Shown here piece after piece: positions 30,182 to 40,100 of a stretch of DNA of 64,000 bases. Positions within the stretch are counted from its first letter, which is position 1. Each line of letters opens with the position of its first letter. Under the pieces are notes generated by a model. It saw nothing but the letters and a program-made list of their open reading frames with translations, was not told the DNA's origin and ran no database searches. A program made the position numbers and the translations under genes. The stretch spans positions 516,508 to 580,507 of the forward strand of contig NZ_EQ973490.1 in NCBI RefSeq assembly GCF_000158035.1, written 5' to 3'. The DNA comes from Bacteroides cellulosilyticus DSM 14838. Lineage in GTDB: Bacteria; Bacteroidota; Bacteroidia; Bacteroidales; Bacteroidaceae.

Positions 30182-32515
30182 TTATTTATTCGGCGTATTC
30201 CATTTCCTGGTATCCGTACAAGTAATATTCAAAGTTTGATTACCCGTCTGTATGCGGAAGTCGCCTTTTTCCAGAATCCATTTGCCATCATAACCCACGA
30301 AAGCAAGGTCGGAGCCTTTCACTTTCAGCGTAACGGTTTTCGTTTCTCCCGGTTGCAGTTCTACTTTCTCGAAAGCACGCAGGCGGCGGATATCAGGAGT
30401 CAGGGAAGCGATCAGATCGCTACTGAACAGCAGAACGCTTTCCTTGCCGATACGGTTACCGGTATTCTTCACATCAACGGTGAAAGTAAGTACATCGTCA
30501 GCCGTAAAGTTGGTTTTATCCGCTTTGAGGTTGCTGTAAGCATAGGTAGTATAGCTCAATCCGTAACCAAATGCCCATTGCACGGACATCACGGCATCGT
30601 AATCATAAGCACCCGACATCTTTTCAAGGTCTTCGCACGGCTTGTAGTCGTAAGTGAACAATGAATTGATTTCCTTCGGATAAGTGTAAGGCATCTTACC
30701 GCTGAAGTTGGCGTCTCCTGCCACGAGGTTTGCCAAAGCATCACCTCCATAGTTACCCGGAAGCATGGTGTTGACAACAGCCTTTGCCAACGGTTCTATT
30801 TCGTTGACGATGCGCGGACGGCCTTCGTTCAGAACCAAAACAACCGGCTTTCCGGTGGCAACCAATGCTTTCACCAGATTGAGTTGGCTTTCGGAAAGGA
30901 AGAGGTTGTTCAGGTTACCCGGAGTTTCGCAATAGGAGTTCTCACCCACACAAGCGATGATATAATCCGCATTGGCGGCAGCAGCTACGGCTTTATCTAT
31001 TTCCGGAGCATTTTCTTCCCACCATGCGCCACCTTCCTTATAAGTGACACCCGGCTCATAGATGATATTGGAAGCACCGAACTTCTGAGTGAACGATTCA
31101 AGAATGGTGTTATAATCCGCCGCTAATTCATCCGCCCTGTGTCCTTGCCAAGTGTAAGACCAGCCACCGTTGAGCGTACGCATGGAGTTGGCATTAGGAC
31201 CTGTAATCAGCAGTTTTTTATCTTTGGGCAACGGCAAGATGTGATCGGTATTCTTCAATAAGACCAGAGACTCTTCGGCAGCCTGCAAAGCAGCCGCGGC
31301 ATGCTCTTTACCTCCGAACAGGGGGAAATCCTTGTGATTATAAGCAGGTGTTTCGAACAAGCCCAAGCGATACTTCATGCGCAGCACGCGGCGTACAGCA
31401 TCGTCAATGCGGCTCATCGGCACTTCGCCTTCTTCCACCAATTCTTTCAGGTATGTACAGAAACTCCATTCATAAGGCACCATCGACATATCGATACCGG
31501 CATTGATAGCTATCTTGATAGCCTCTTTCTTGCTGCCTGCAATCTTATCGCGGGTGTAGAGGTTATTGATATCCGCCCAGTCGGTCACAATCATGCCGTC
31601 CCAGTTCAAGTCCTCTTTCAGCCACTCGGTCAGCAGTTCGTAGTTGGCATGGAAAGGAAGCCCGTTGTTCATAGCGGAGTTCACCATAACAGACAAAGCA
31701 CCTGCCTTGATACCTTCGAGGAACGGAGCGAAATGTTTCTCGCGCATATCCTGCACGGTGATGGACGAAGGGGTACGGTCTTTACCGGAAACAGGCACAC
31801 CGTAACCCATATAATGCTTGATGCAGGCGGCCACTTGTTGCTTTCCTATATGATTAGGATCACTGCCCTGGAAACCGAATACGGCTTCGCGCCCCATTTC
31901 GGCATTCACGTAGCAATCTTCGCCGTAGTTCTCCCAATGACGGGGCCAGCGGGCGTCACGTGCCAGGTCGAGCACCGGAGCATAGGTCCAGGGGATACTT
32001 CCGGCCTTGGTTTCATAAGCGGAGATACGGGCACCTTCACGCACCAGTTCGCGGTTGAAGGTAGCTGCCATATTGATGCCCTGAGGGAAGAAAGTTCCGC
32101 CCAATGTATAAGTTGTTCCGTGTATCTGGTCTACACCATAAATACAAGGAATACCCATGACTTTCATCGATTTGTCCTGTATCTTCCGGATGATTTCTTC
32201 CCACTTCTCTTTGGATTGGGCAACACCCTGGGGTACATTCAGGATAGAGCCGACTTTGTATTTGCCGATAACGGTATCCAGCAAAGCATCGTCTATCTGA
32301 AATTCTTGGGTCGAATTATCACGTTTGGTAATGACGTCAATGGTAAGCTCGGTCATCTGCCCAATCTTCTCTTCAAGGGTCATCTTCTTGAGCAAGGCTT
32401 CTACCTTCTTTTCTATTTTCCCGTCTCTTGGGATGGCAGGAGCCACTGTAGTTTGCGCCGTAGCGGTCAACATCAGCCCGGAGAGGGCTGCGGATAAGAT
32501 TAATTTTCTATTCAT
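30182..32515 (-). CDS. bglX: Secreted GH3 beta-glucosidase
   Basis: A 777-residue family 3 glycoside hydrolase with signal peptide [20 protein letters not shown], so periplasmic. The start at 32515 gives this clean signal; a start 13 codons upstream adds an unlikely tail. The TIM barrel domain (about 35-370) includes [36 protein letters not shown] and the nucleophile Asp in [14 protein letters not shown]. The alpha/beta sandwich (about 400-610) and a C-terminal fibronectin III-like domain (about 670-760) follow. BglX-type enzymes remove terminal beta-glucose. Two esterases lie just upstream on the same strand, suggesting breakdown of acylated beta-glycans. Confidence 0.95.
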   Translation of the reverse strand: MNRKLILSAALSGLMLTATAQTTVAPAIPRDGKIEKKVEALLKKMTLEEKIGQMTELTIDVITKRDNSTQEFQIDDALLDTVIGKYKVGSILNVPQGVAQSKEKWEEIIRKIQDKSMKVMGIPCIYGVDQIHGTTYTLGGTFFPQGINMAATFNRELVREGARISAYETKAGSIPWTYAPVLDLARDARWPRHWENYGEDCYVNAEMGREAVFGFQGSDPNHIGKQQVAACIKHYMGYGVPVSGKDRTPSSITVQDMREKHFAPFLEGIKAGALSVMVNSAMNNGLPFHANYELLTEWLKEDLNWDGMIVTDWADINNLYTRDKIAGSKKEAIKIAINAGIDMSMVPYEWSFCTYLKELVEEGEVPMSRIDDAVRRVLRMKYRLGLFETPAYNHKDFPLFGGKEHAAAALQAAEESLVLLKNTDHILPLPKDKKLLITGPNANSMRTLNGGWSYTWQGHRADELAADYNTILESFTQKFGASNIIYEPGVTYKEGGAWWEENAPEIDKAVAAAANADYIIACVGENSYCETPGNLNNLFLSESQLNLVKALVATGKPVVLVLNEGRPRIVNEIEPLAKAVVNTMLPGNYGGDALANLVAGDANFSGKMPYTYPKEINSLFTYDYKPCEDLEKMSGAYDYDAVMSVQWAFGYGLSYTTYAYSNLKADKTNFTADDVLTFTVDVKNTGNRIGKESVLLFSSDLIASLTPDIRRLRAFEKVELQPGETKTVTLKVKGSDLAFVGYDGKWILEKGDFRIQTGNQTLNITCTDTRKWNTPNK

Positions 32516-32559
32516 GGTATTGTTTTTGGGTTTTCGGAGGCAAAGATATGTCAAAAGTT

Positions 32560-32636
32560 ACCACAGACCACACAGATTCACACAGATTATTTATATATAT
32601 TGTATTCAATCCGTGTCAATCTGCGTAATCTGTGGT
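32560..32636. repeat. Palindromic element (CACAGATT iterons)
   Basis: Arms 32560-32588 and 32608-32636 are 29-bp inverted repeats with about five or six mismatches, each with three CACAGATT or CACGGATT-like units. It lies between the esterase stop and the bglX start and has an AT-rich 19-base centre. The mix of CACAGATT and CACGGATT links the two iteron families. Confidence 0.6.
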
Positions 32637-32646
32637 GATAAGTTTC

Positions 32647-33827
32647 TTACCTGAACAACATCGGAACGAACTCCGTCAGATAAATACGCCAGTTCTTCCA
32701 GATATGTCCTTCGTCCGATTCGTAATAGGTATATTTATATCCCTTTTCATCCAGCAGTTTACGGTATTCCTCATTGGCTTTGTAGAGGAAATCCGTCTTA
32801 CCGATGGCAATCCAGTAAAGGGCGGGATTCTTGTCAAACTGCACTTTCAGTTTTCCTTCCATATTCTCGTATATCGGTGAAGACACCTCTTTATTAGGCA
32901 TAATGGCAGCAGAAAACAGTCCGATATAATTAAACATATCAGGATATTGCTTGGAAATATGCAAAGAATGGAAACCACCCATAGACAAACCGGCAATGGC
33001 ACGACCGGATTTACTCTTTATCGTACGGTAGTTTTTATCGATGAACTTCACGATCTCGGGAAACGCCTGTTCATAAGATCCCTCCATTGTCTTGGGCAAC
33101 TGCATTGTCGGGGGAACCATTCCACGGGATGACTCTCCAGGAGCAGCCTCCTGTGAAGCATTGCCGTTCGGCATTACTACAATCATAGGCTTTGCTTTCC
33201 CTTGTGCAATCAGGTTGTCCAGTATCTGTGCAGTACGGCCCAGGGAAATCCATGCCTCTTCATCACCCCCCATTCCATGAAGGAGGTAAAGCACGGGATA
33301 GCGCTTGCCGCTGGTTTCATAACCGGCAGGGGTATAGACCGTCATACGACGTTCCAGACCAAGCGCCGGACTATCATACCATATCCGGGAGACGGTTCCG
33401 TGAGGCACCGGATTGACTTTATAAAAATGGCACGATCACCGCCTATGATAAATACGTTGGTTAAGGTGGACACATCACGGATCAGGTAGACATTGGCGGG
33501 ATCGTTCATCCGCAAGCCATCTACTATGAAAGAGTAGCTGTAAAGCTCCGGTTTCAGAGGTTCGGGAGTAGTATATTCCCATACACCCTCCTGCCCTTCC
33601 TTCAGATCCACAATTCCGGGAGCCTCGAACTTAGCATTCTTCTGTACAGGCAGGAAATCTCCTGTAAGCTGTACTCTCACCGCTTTTGGTGCTTTGAAGC
33701 GGAAGGTTACGGTATTGTTGTCATGAATCTCAGGAGATACCACGGGAGCAGCCCCCCAAAGGGCTTGTTGTGCAAACATCGTCACACCAATCAGCAAGGC
33801 GACAGTTAAAGCTGTTAATCTTTTCAT
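32647..33827 (-). pseudogene. Esterase with N-terminal Ig-like domain, broken by a frameshift
   Basis: Two overlapping frames make one esterase. The first (33827 down to about 33423) has signal peptide MKRLTALTVALLIGVTMFAQ and an esterase-type Ig-like domain (PKAVRVQLTGDFLPV, LYSYSFIVDGLRMNDPANVYLIRD). The second (about 33423 down to 32647) has the catalytic domain: YPVLYLLHGMGGDEEAW, nucleophile Ser in GRAIAGLSMGGFHSL, and Asp/His near the end (SDEGHIWKNW). They join if one T is added to the five-T run read at 33427-33423, giving AIFYKVNPVPHG. Joined, it would be a ~390-residue CE1-like feruloyl/acetyl esterase. It could be a real lesion, a homopolymer sequencing error, or a phase-variable tract. 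Confidence 0.8.
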
Positions 33828-33840
33828 AAGTATGTATATA

Positions 33841-34641
33841 TCAATGTTCACGAATATAGTTTATAATCAGGAAACAGGCAGGTTCGAGTACTGTGCCATG
33901 ATTGAAGCCTTGCAACTCATGCAGAGTCACCTTCTTATTGCCGATATTCTTCGCTACGGAAGCGAATAAAGCGTTCTCTTCCCATCGATCCGCCATTTCC
34001 AGATTGCGGTCTCCGGTAATCAGTATGACAGGAGGGGTATCTTTACGCACACGGTTCACCGGGGCATATTCATCTATAATAGGAATACCGTTCGGTAACC
34101 CGCGTTCTTTACGAATCGTGAAATGGGTCACCGTCTGTCCGCTGACGGGAAGATAAGCCGCCACTTTATCGGCATCCGCACCATAAGCTTCCATGTACTT
34201 CTTATCCATAGCCAATATCAGTGCAAGGTAGCCGCCTGCGGAATGTCCGGAAACAAATATCTTGTCTTTACTGCCGCCATATTCCTCTATATGGTTGAAT
34301 GTCCATGCCACGGCAGCCGCAGCATCTTCAATATAAGCGGGATTCTTGGCCTTGGGACTTAGACGGTAGTTCACCGCCACCACTGCAAAGCCTCTGTTCA
34401 TCAGTTCCTGGGGGATGTGTTTTCCACCGCCTTCCAGACCACCGCCATGAAACCATACGATAGTGGGAAAATCTTTTTTGTCCACCGGATAGTAGACATC
34501 CAGTTTGCAACGTTCCTTCCGGTAAGCGTCAGTCTCGGGCTTGGCAATATACGGCAGGTCTTTTACGGTTTTATATACTTCCTGCGCATGCAGGGTTAAC
34601 ATACAGAATAATAGCAACAGAAGTGTCACTTTCCTTTTCAT
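33841..34641 (-). CDS. Secreted alpha/beta hydrolase (carboxylesterase-type)
   Basis: A 266-residue hydrolase with signal peptide MKRKVTLLLLLFCMLTLHAQ. The oxyanion-hole motif HGGG is at TIVWFHGGGLEGG (about residue 65), the nucleophile Ser at FVSGHSAGGYLAL (about 140), Asp in ILITGDRNLEM and His in GFNHGTVLEP near residue 250: a full Ser-Asp-His triad of the hormone-sensitive-lipase/BD-FAE group. It precedes the frameshifted esterase by 13 bases and shares its direction with bglX, so the three may form a glycan deacylation and hydrolysis operon. The substrate is inferred. Confidence 0.9.
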   Translation of the reverse strand: MKRKVTLLLLLFCMLTLHAQEVYKTVKDLPYIAKPETDAYRKERCKLDVYYPVDKKDFPTIVWFHGGGLEGGGKHIPQELMNRGFAVVAVNYRLSPKAKNPAYIEDAAAAVAWTFNHIEEYGGSKDKIFVSGHSAGGYLALILAMDKKYMEAYGADADKVAAYLPVSGQTVTHFTIRKERGLPNGIPIIDEYAPVNRVRKDTPPVILITGDRNLEMADRWEENALFASVAKNIGNKKVTLHELQGFNHGTVLEPACFLIINYIREH

Positions 34642-34803
34642 GGCATATTTGTTTAAAGGTTTGTAGCTGCAATATTAGGCAAATAATTTTAAAGAGCGGC
34701 TTCTTAATTGTTGAAAAGATTGTCTGTACGTTCAAAATCAATCATTTTTCTCATTCTTCATATCCGACCATCTACAAAGAGTCTGAATGAGTACTCATAC
34801 AGT

Positions 34804-36057
34804 TCATTCTGAACTTATACGACTTACATCAATTGAAAAGACATTTTCAGGTTCAACTCTATGTTCTAGGAAGTTAGAAAATGAAAGCTGTTGACGCCCT
34901 CCTACGACATAAAGCTTTCCATCAGCATAGAATAACCCAGAACTCTCCGAACCGTCCGTAAAATAATAAGCATTCACAGTATTCTTTCTGATATTATAAA
35001 TCTGCAAGGTTGTGTTTTCATATATATAAATCAGATTTCCGTTGGCTGCAATTCCCGGACAACAGACTCCTTCCTTCAAATTACATAAGTCATTCCAGCC
35101 ACCTGTCTCCAAATCATAACTTCTGACCTTCCACATTGAAGCCGTGTATTGACCACCAAAAAAATAAGCAACATGTCCCACCAAAACGCATTTCATAAAA
35201 TCCCTTCTTTCTTTTGGAATAGCGATTCCGGCATCATACCAAACGCCGGTTTGAAGATCGAGCATATGCACTTTATCAGAGTACACGTTCTTTTTTATAG
35301 TGCCACCCATCATATACAGACAATTATCATAAATGAATGTAGCCGGATCTACCGTCTGATGAGGATTCGTCCAATCTACATACAGGGTATCTCTATCCAA
35401 ATCATAAATTTCAATCTGAGGTGCCGTATATTCCAATCTACGATTAGTGGATAAATACTTTCCTCCCACAATGAATACCCTTCCTTTATAATAATGCGCT
35501 CTATGCCCATTACGTCGGGCAAACTTTTGCAGACTTTCTGTCCAAATATCTGTAGCAATGTCATAAACATACATTTTATCAGAAAGAGTACCACCGGTTG
35601 CCAAAGTCTTTTCATCTCCTGATATGATATATATCTTGCCATTTTGAAAGAAGGAGCCGGAAGAAACAACAGCTACAGGCAAATCTTTCAAAGGTTCATA
35701 ACTAAGGAAGATACGTCCTCGTTCTCCCTTCACACTCACTTCCGGCAATTGCTGAGAATAAGTAAACATTATTACGCGATAGCTCGAATATCTCAAATCC
35801 TTAAGGGTTAGTTTAAGAGAAAGATACCCCACATACGAGAAAATAATCGTATCATTTCCTGCTATATTCTCTATATCTGCAATATTGAAATGTCCGTTTT
35901 CATCAGTCACACCTATTCCTACAGAATCTTTTTGCAGATATATATTTACTCCGGATAATGGACTATTGTCTTTTCCGTCTATGACATGCCCCTGTGATTG
36001 AGATTTCACCAGTTGGGAACAAGTTATTAGAAGAAACAAGAATAGGATTATCTTCAT
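34804..36057 (-). CDS. Kelch-repeat protein with carboxypeptidase-like domain
   Basis: A 417-residue secreted protein. The start at 36057 gives a signal peptide (MKIILFLFLLITCSQLVKS). Residues ~22-100 form a carboxypeptidase-regulatory-like domain (GHVIDGKDNSPLSGVNIYLQKDS, VGIGVTDENGHFNI). The rest is a beta-propeller with kelch-type blades (GTLSDKMYVYDIATDIWTES, GRVFIVGGKY, NCLYMMGGTI, GHVAYFFGGQY, GKLYVVGGRQQ), about six blades. No catalytic residues are seen; a binding role at the cell surface is possible but not shown. It is followed by 162 bases before the esterase and may be a separate transcript. Confidence 0.8.
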   Translation of the reverse strand: MKIILFLFLLITCSQLVKSQSQGHVIDGKDNSPLSGVNIYLQKDSVGIGVTDENGHFNIADIENIAGNDTIIFSYVGYLSLKLTLKDLRYSSYRVIMFTYSQQLPEVSVKGERGRIFLSYEPLKDLPVAVVSSGSFFQNGKIYIISGDEKTLATGGTLSDKMYVYDIATDIWTESLQKFARRNGHRAHYYKGRVFIVGGKYLSTNRRLEYTAPQIEIYDLDRDTLYVDWTNPHQTVDPATFIYDNCLYMMGGTIKKNVYSDKVHMLDLQTGVWYDAGIAIPKERRDFMKCVLVGHVAYFFGGQYTASMWKVRSYDLETGGWNDLCNLKEGVCCPGIAANGNLIYIYENTTLQIYNIRKNTVNAYYFTDGSESSGLFYADGKLYVVGGRQQLSFSNFLEHRVEPENVFSIDVSRISSE

Positions 36058-36194
36058 ATATGAATAATTCAACGCCAGTACATTCATAATATCTCAATTA
36101 AAATTCTTCTATGAATCACTCCCAAAGATATGAATATATAAGATAAACAATGAACAGAAAACAAGAAATATTACCCAGTATGGCATTTATTCAT

Positions 36195-36202
36195 TACATT
36201 TG
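36195..36202 (+). promoter_or_regulatory. -7 box (TACATTTG) for small membrane protein gene
   Basis: TACATTTG matches TAnnTTTG and lies 24 bases before the ATG at 36227, in the divergent gap with the kelch gene. Confidence 0.5.
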
Positions 36203-36226
36203 TACCATTCTTAAAACTTTATCCTT

Positions 36227-36625
36227 ATGGCACACCACTTGAATACCAACAAACAGTTTATGGTAGGCAACGGCATCTTGGCTTTTGCAGTTATTTTCGT
36301 TGTCGTCATCTTCATTTACATGAGCCTGCGCCTGCAGAAGCAGAAAGATGAAGACCGGAACTTTATCGAAACGTACACCATCACCCTGGAAAAAGGATTT
36401 ATAGGAGATTCCCTGTCACTAATGATTAATGACAGCGTGCTGGTGAATAAGAAAATAACCGAAGAACCATTCAGTATGGATGTGAAACGTTTTGCCGAAC
36501 AGAGCGCATTGTTGATTGTGGATAAAGCAACGGATCAGCTATCCCTGTTTGAACTGAGTGAGAAAGGTGGTAACTACCGGTTTGAAAAAGAGAATGGGGA
36601 AGTAAAACAGTTGGCGCAAAAATAA
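36227..36625 (+). CDS. Small single-span membrane protein, unknown function
   Basis: A 132-residue protein I cannot place in a named family. Residues 13-34 form one membrane helix (VGNGILAFAVIFVVVIFIYM); the N terminus should be cytoplasmic. The outer part (about 45-132) has a strand-rich look: YTITLEKGFIGDSLSLMINDSVLVNKKI, quoted by parts YTITLEKGF and DSLSLMINDSVLV, and is charged at the end (RFEKENGEVKQLAQK). The gene has a good -7 box and a proper start, so it is likely real. A perfect 34-bp hairpin starts two bases after its stop. Confidence 0.7.
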   Translation: MAHHLNTNKQFMVGNGILAFAVIFVVVIFIYMSLRLQKQKDEDRNFIETYTITLEKGFIGDSLSLMINDSVLVNKKITEEPFSMDVKRFAEQSALLIVDKATDQLSLFELSEKGGNYRFEKENGEVKQLAQK

Positions 36626-36626
36626 T

Positions 36627-36708
36627 TCACCACAGAGTAGCACAGAGTCTCACAGAGTTTAATCTATTGAAATAAAACTCTGTGAGACTCTGTGCTACTC
36701 TGTGGTGA
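36627..36708. repeat. Perfect 34-bp palindromic element (CACAGAG iterons)
   Basis: Arms 36627-36660 and 36675-36708 are perfect 34-bp inverted repeats around a 14-base loop. Each arm has three CACAGAG units spaced exactly 10 bases. It occupies nearly the whole gap between two convergent genes and may also act as a terminator. Confidence 0.85.
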
Positions 36709-36712
36709 GAAC

Positions 36713-37657
36713 TTACTTCACCTGAAAATAGAACTTATGCTTCAGTGATTTTCCCGGCATCTTAAATGTCAGTTCCACAAAGTTCTCTTCATCTTCCAGA
36801 CAGTCTTCGCTATTATAAGTTATCAGAATGTCTTCGCCACATGGCACAGCTTTCAGTTGGGAAGCGCAGTTAGAAGTAAGTTTCGGCATAGCAGCCGTAG
36901 TTATCTTCTTTCCTTTTATAAATAAGGAGACTATATAAGCATCCTTGCCGTCCGACTTTCCTTCGGCAGTGATAAAGGTTGGCAACTTCCGATAGTTCTG
37001 AACGACACCTTCCGCCCATTCGCGGCGTGTCTTATCGAAGAAGTATTCTACGGCGGGACGCATTTTTGTGATGCACTGGTCTATTTCTTCCACAGAAGAG
37101 ATATCAGAAATATGCTCTTCCATCTTCTTTATCAAGTCCTCCATCGCACGGTCCTGCTCTTCAAACTGACGGACCAACGCTTTATGTTCGCTTTCAGGGA
37201 AGGGGTAGCGTATCGCATAAGCGTACGTTATCTTACCGGACTTCTTATCACGGCGTTTCTCCCAGTACGAACCATCAACTTTAGAAAGTGAGATTCCCTT
37301 GATAAAAGGCAAAGAAGCTGCACGGGTAGAACCTTCGGCCATATACTGATCGACGAACTCCGTGATACGGTCACCGTTACCGGAAGTCTGTTTCACTGTA
37401 TGCGAATCCGAGAACTCGACATTCTGTGCCACAGCCTGAATAATCTGGCGCTTCACACTTTCCAGGCATTGCTGACGCGCCTCTTCCATCGAACCAGTCT
37501 CAGCAGAAGCCACGATATAGCCGGACTCCGCAGACTCATACCAGACGGGAGCTTTCTTATCACTCTTCTCAACGACTTTATATGCCTGGGCAAACAATGA
37601 AACTGTTCCCATGCAGAAAAGCAAGGCAACCGTAATTCCTATTCTTTTCATCTTCAT
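36713..37657 (-). CDS. Secreted protein of CsgG-linked operon, LPP20-like
   Basis: A 314-residue exported protein. The start at 37657 has a purine-rich site (AAAGAAAGG) and gives signal peptide MKMKRIGITVALLFCMGTVSLFA. The N-terminal mature part (about 30-110) has the pattern WYESAESGYIVASAETGSMEEARQQC followed by a helix with VKRQIIQAVAQNVEF, like LPP20-type lipoprotein domains (inference). Next is a charged, probably helical part (EEQDRAMEDLIKKMEEHISD) and a C-terminal beta-rich part. It is the last of four co-directional genes with a CsgG-like protein. Function unknown; probably envelope. Confidence 0.65.
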   Translation of the reverse strand: MKMKRIGITVALLFCMGTVSLFAQAYKVVEKSDKKAPVWYESAESGYIVASAETGSMEEARQQCLESVKRQIIQAVAQNVEFSDSHTVKQTSGNGDRITEFVDQYMAEGSTRAASLPFIKGISLSKVDGSYWEKRRDKKSGKITYAYAIRYPFPESEHKALVRQFEEQDRAMEDLIKKMEEHISDISSVEEIDQCITKMRPAVEYFFDKTRREWAEGVVQNYRKLPTFITAEGKSDGKDAYIVSLFIKGKKITTAAMPKLTSNCASQLKAVPCGEDILITYNSEDCLEDEENFVELTFKMPGKSLKHKFYFQVK

Positions 37658-37674
37658 AAGCGGTTTTCCTTTCT

Positions 37675-38808
37675 TTATTTCCAATCAACGGGCAGATTAT
37701 GGATAATCACTTTACAGTTATCCACCGTCATTTCTACATACGAAAGTGTAGCACAAGGAGTACTGACACCTTTGATTTCGAACACCTTACCTATTCTGAC
37801 ACCTTTCGGCATCTTGTTTCCATAAGTCCAGGAAGTACAGCCATTCGTCTCTATCTGAGAGAAATTAGTAAAGGTCGCACCATCCGGATCAATCGCCGAA
37901 GTCATACGAATAGTCGCACTGTTATTCGTCACACCTGTATTGGTGAAGCGGGCATAGACACGAATACTTTCAGCCGTTTCATTGCCTTCACAAGACACCA
38001 GTTCGAAAGAAAGGTCATTGCAGGAAACCGAAATCTTACATTCGGGCAAAGGAGACTTCTCAGGCTGCACGACAACCGGTTCAGGAGACGTCACAGGTTC
38101 TGCGACAGGAGTAGGTTGCACTTCCGGAGCAGGTTCCGGGGAAGCCGGTTCTTCGGGAGCCGGTTCAGGAGTAACAGGTGATTCTTGCGGCTCCCGCTTC
38201 CCTATCTTTTGCAATATACCCAACACTTCATCGTAGCAAGGTACCGTTTCGGGAACTATAGACAAATAATCCGCAGCTTCATTCAAGAGCCCGGCATCTA
38301 TCAGCACCTCCGCTTTTTTAATGATGACAGGACAATTCTGCTGGTAGAAATCAGCAATACGCTTACGTGTAGTGCGGATGAAACGTACAAAAGCCGGATC
38401 GGTAACCTTGATGCCGGAGATAAGCGAAGCAATCGCATCGTCCTTACTCCCAGTAGCATCTCCCTGTACCTCGATAACGGCCGTTCCATATACACTGTCG
38501 TCATACTTATTGCGGGCAGTCAATGAAAATTCACCTGTAACCAGCGTCACGTCCCGCAGTAATCCTTCCGTCTTCTTCGTCTCTCCGAGAACAAGTTCAG
38601 GCTGAATGACGAACGCATTGTAAAGTGAAGCAGTTCCGGCATTATTGCGGGCAATAATTTGCTCCACTTTCAGTTTCAGTGCATCCATGTTCTTCTGGCT
38701 TAATCCCTTCTGCGTGGGCGTACCCGCCACAAAATGAATGTTATCCTGCGCCGCCGCACCCAGCGAAACGAGCAGCAGTAAAGCCCATAGAAATCTATTC
38801 TTCTTCAT
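37675..38808 (-). CDS. Secreted protein with proline-glutamate linker, unknown function
   Basis: A 377-residue exported protein with signal peptide MKKNRFLWALLLLVSLGAAA. Residues 22-200 resemble an assembly-factor type domain (KLKVEQIIARNNAGTASLYNAFVIQPELVLG; AVIEVQGDATGSKDDAIASLISGIK). A proline/glutamate-rich linker (about 205-250, PEPAPEEPASPEPAPE) leads to a C-terminal beta-sandwich-like part (about 255-377) with several cysteines (LPECKISVSCNDLSFELVSC) that may form disulfides. I do not recognise the family. It sits between the LPP20-like and the third gene of the operon, 11-17 bases from each. Confidence 0.6.
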   Translation of the reverse strand: MKKNRFLWALLLLVSLGAAAQDNIHFVAGTPTQKGLSQKNMDALKLKVEQIIARNNAGTASLYNAFVIQPELVLGETKKTEGLLRDVTLVTGEFSLTARNKYDDSVYGTAVIEVQGDATGSKDDAIASLISGIKVTDPAFVRFIRTTRKRIADFYQQNCPVIIKKAEVLIDAGLLNEAADYLSIVPETVPCYDEVLGILQKIGKREPQESPVTPEPAPEEPASPEPAPEVQPTPVAEPVTSPEPVVVQPEKSPLPECKISVSCNDLSFELVSCEGNETAESIRVYARFTNTGVTNNSATIRMTSAIDPDGATFTNFSQIETNGCTSWTYGNKMPKGVRIGKVFEIKGVSTPCATLSYVEMTVDNCKVIIHNLPVDWK

Positions 38809-38819
38809 AAAATGCAGAT

Positions 38820-40082
38820 TTATTTAATGGTTACAGTCAACCCTTGCCCCATTGTAACTACAGAGGCAACATATTCTCCCCCTAATTTCTCATCGAGGAA
38901 GTTCTTCAGTTCGGTACTGAAGCGGGAAATGGTATAAGCGCGTCCCTGCGCTTCATCCCAAATTGGCACTTGTACGGACATATCGATCACCTTGTCGTTG
39001 CTGCGGCTCATATCGTAAACACCATTCAAGGCGTGAACCTGCAACCAGTCTTCCAATACGGTCTTGAAACTTGCGCTTCCATCGGGCAACGGCTGGTCAA
39101 AATCCCAGTCGGTGATAGATTTCGCCAGTACCATTTGGATAGCCATCTCACGACCATTCTTCACAATGTCATTGAAAGAAGCCTGCAACTTGGTAAAGAA
39201 CTCATCTTTTACCTTTTTGAGAGCATAGTCCGTCAGCTTAATGGTATCTGTAGTGACGTACTTACCACTTTGGAAAGTGGCGCTTGCCAGATTGCCTGCC
39301 GTCTGAAATTCAGTTGCCGTCAGCTCCAGCGACACTTCGCTTTGACGTCTAGTATCAGTGGTTGTCATCACTTTGGCAGTCACAATGATATCCGCACCCA
39401 TATTCTGAATCATCTTAGTTACGGCATCAGACTGAGTACCGGCTGTCAGCACGTCATTCCGTTTCGCCCGTTTCAGTTGGGCAAGGAAATCTTTCGTCTT
39501 ATATCCGCGTGAACTGAACTCACTGGTCATTTTGCTTACGGCATAACTCAACATCTGATTGTGATCCAGGATAGCACGTATATCTTCATCTTCCCTGGTA
39601 TAAGGAACCACCGTCACCGTAGGCAAACTTACCTGGCTGTTGGGAGTGCCCACTGCCATACCAAGATTAGTCTGCACCTTATTCCGGTTCAGATCTTTCT
39701 GCAAAGCATCGAACAGAATAGTCATTTCCACCGTGCAGCGGTATTGCTTACCTTGTTTTTCCGGTCCCTCCGTAACTGTATAGTCCTTAACAAACACGGA
39801 ATAACGGTTTTCATCGAAAAAGCGGCGGTCATAGTCAGGTTTTGCAGTAGAAACCATCGGATTTCCCTTATTGACTCCATCCACCCCCGTATAGAATAAG
39901 GTATAGAAGGCAGACTTCAATGCCATATTTGCCGCCTCTTTTTTCTTCTCACTGATACCCAGGGCACGGACAGTCAATATGTTTCCCTGCTGTTGCAGAA
40001 AGACCACTTCACTGGAATAATTCTGTCCGCAAAGAGTGGCGGACAGAAATATTCCCAAAAGAAACATAAAACAATGCTTCAT
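38820..40082 (-). CDS. Secreted protein of CsgG-linked operon, conserved Bacteroidetes family
   Basis: A 420-residue exported protein with signal peptide ending near ATLCGQ (residue ~20). Possibly the DUF6175 family, from memory. An N-terminal domain (25-130) contains LTVRALGISEKKKEAANMALKSAFYTLFYTG, quoted by its parts RALGISEKKKEA and KSAFYTLFY, typical of LPP20/FlgT-N-like domains. A second domain (150-270) resembles a nucleotide-free TolB-N/CsgG-like fold (GADIIVTAKVM, SVSLELTATEF pattern). A C-terminal domain ends VASVVTMGQGLTVTIK. It lies 18 bases after the CsgG-like gene and 11 bases before the next. Function unknown. Confidence 0.65.
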   Translation of the reverse strand: MKHCFMFLLGIFLSATLCGQNYSSEVVFLQQQGNILTVRALGISEKKKEAANMALKSAFYTLFYTGVDGVNKGNPMVSTAKPDYDRRFFDENRYSVFVKDYTVTEGPEKQGKQYRCTVEMTILFDALQKDLNRNKVQTNLGMAVGTPNSQVSLPTVTVVPYTREDEDIRAILDHNQMLSYAVSKMTSEFSSRGYKTKDFLAQLKRAKRNDVLTAGTQSDAVTKMIQNMGADIIVTAKVMTTTDTRRQSEVSLELTATEFQTAGNLASATFQSGKYVTTDTIKLTDYALKKVKDEFFTKLQASFNDIVKNGREMAIQMVLAKSITDWDFDQPLPDGSASFKTVLEDWLQVHALNGVYDMSRSNDKVIDMSVQVPIWDEAQGRAYTISRFSTELKNFLDEKLGGEYVASVVTMGQGLTVTIK

Positions 40083-40100
40083 AATAACTGTATGGTTTTA

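Noticed and set aside
31301..32497. 398-residue open frame opposite bglX
   Set aside because: It is a shadow of a conserved GH3 enzyme, with no domain signature of its own.
33342..33851. Frame 33342-33851 as an independent short protein
   Set aside because: Its last ~25 residues are out-of-frame readings of the esterase catalytic domain; treating it as a frameshifted esterase explains both pieces.
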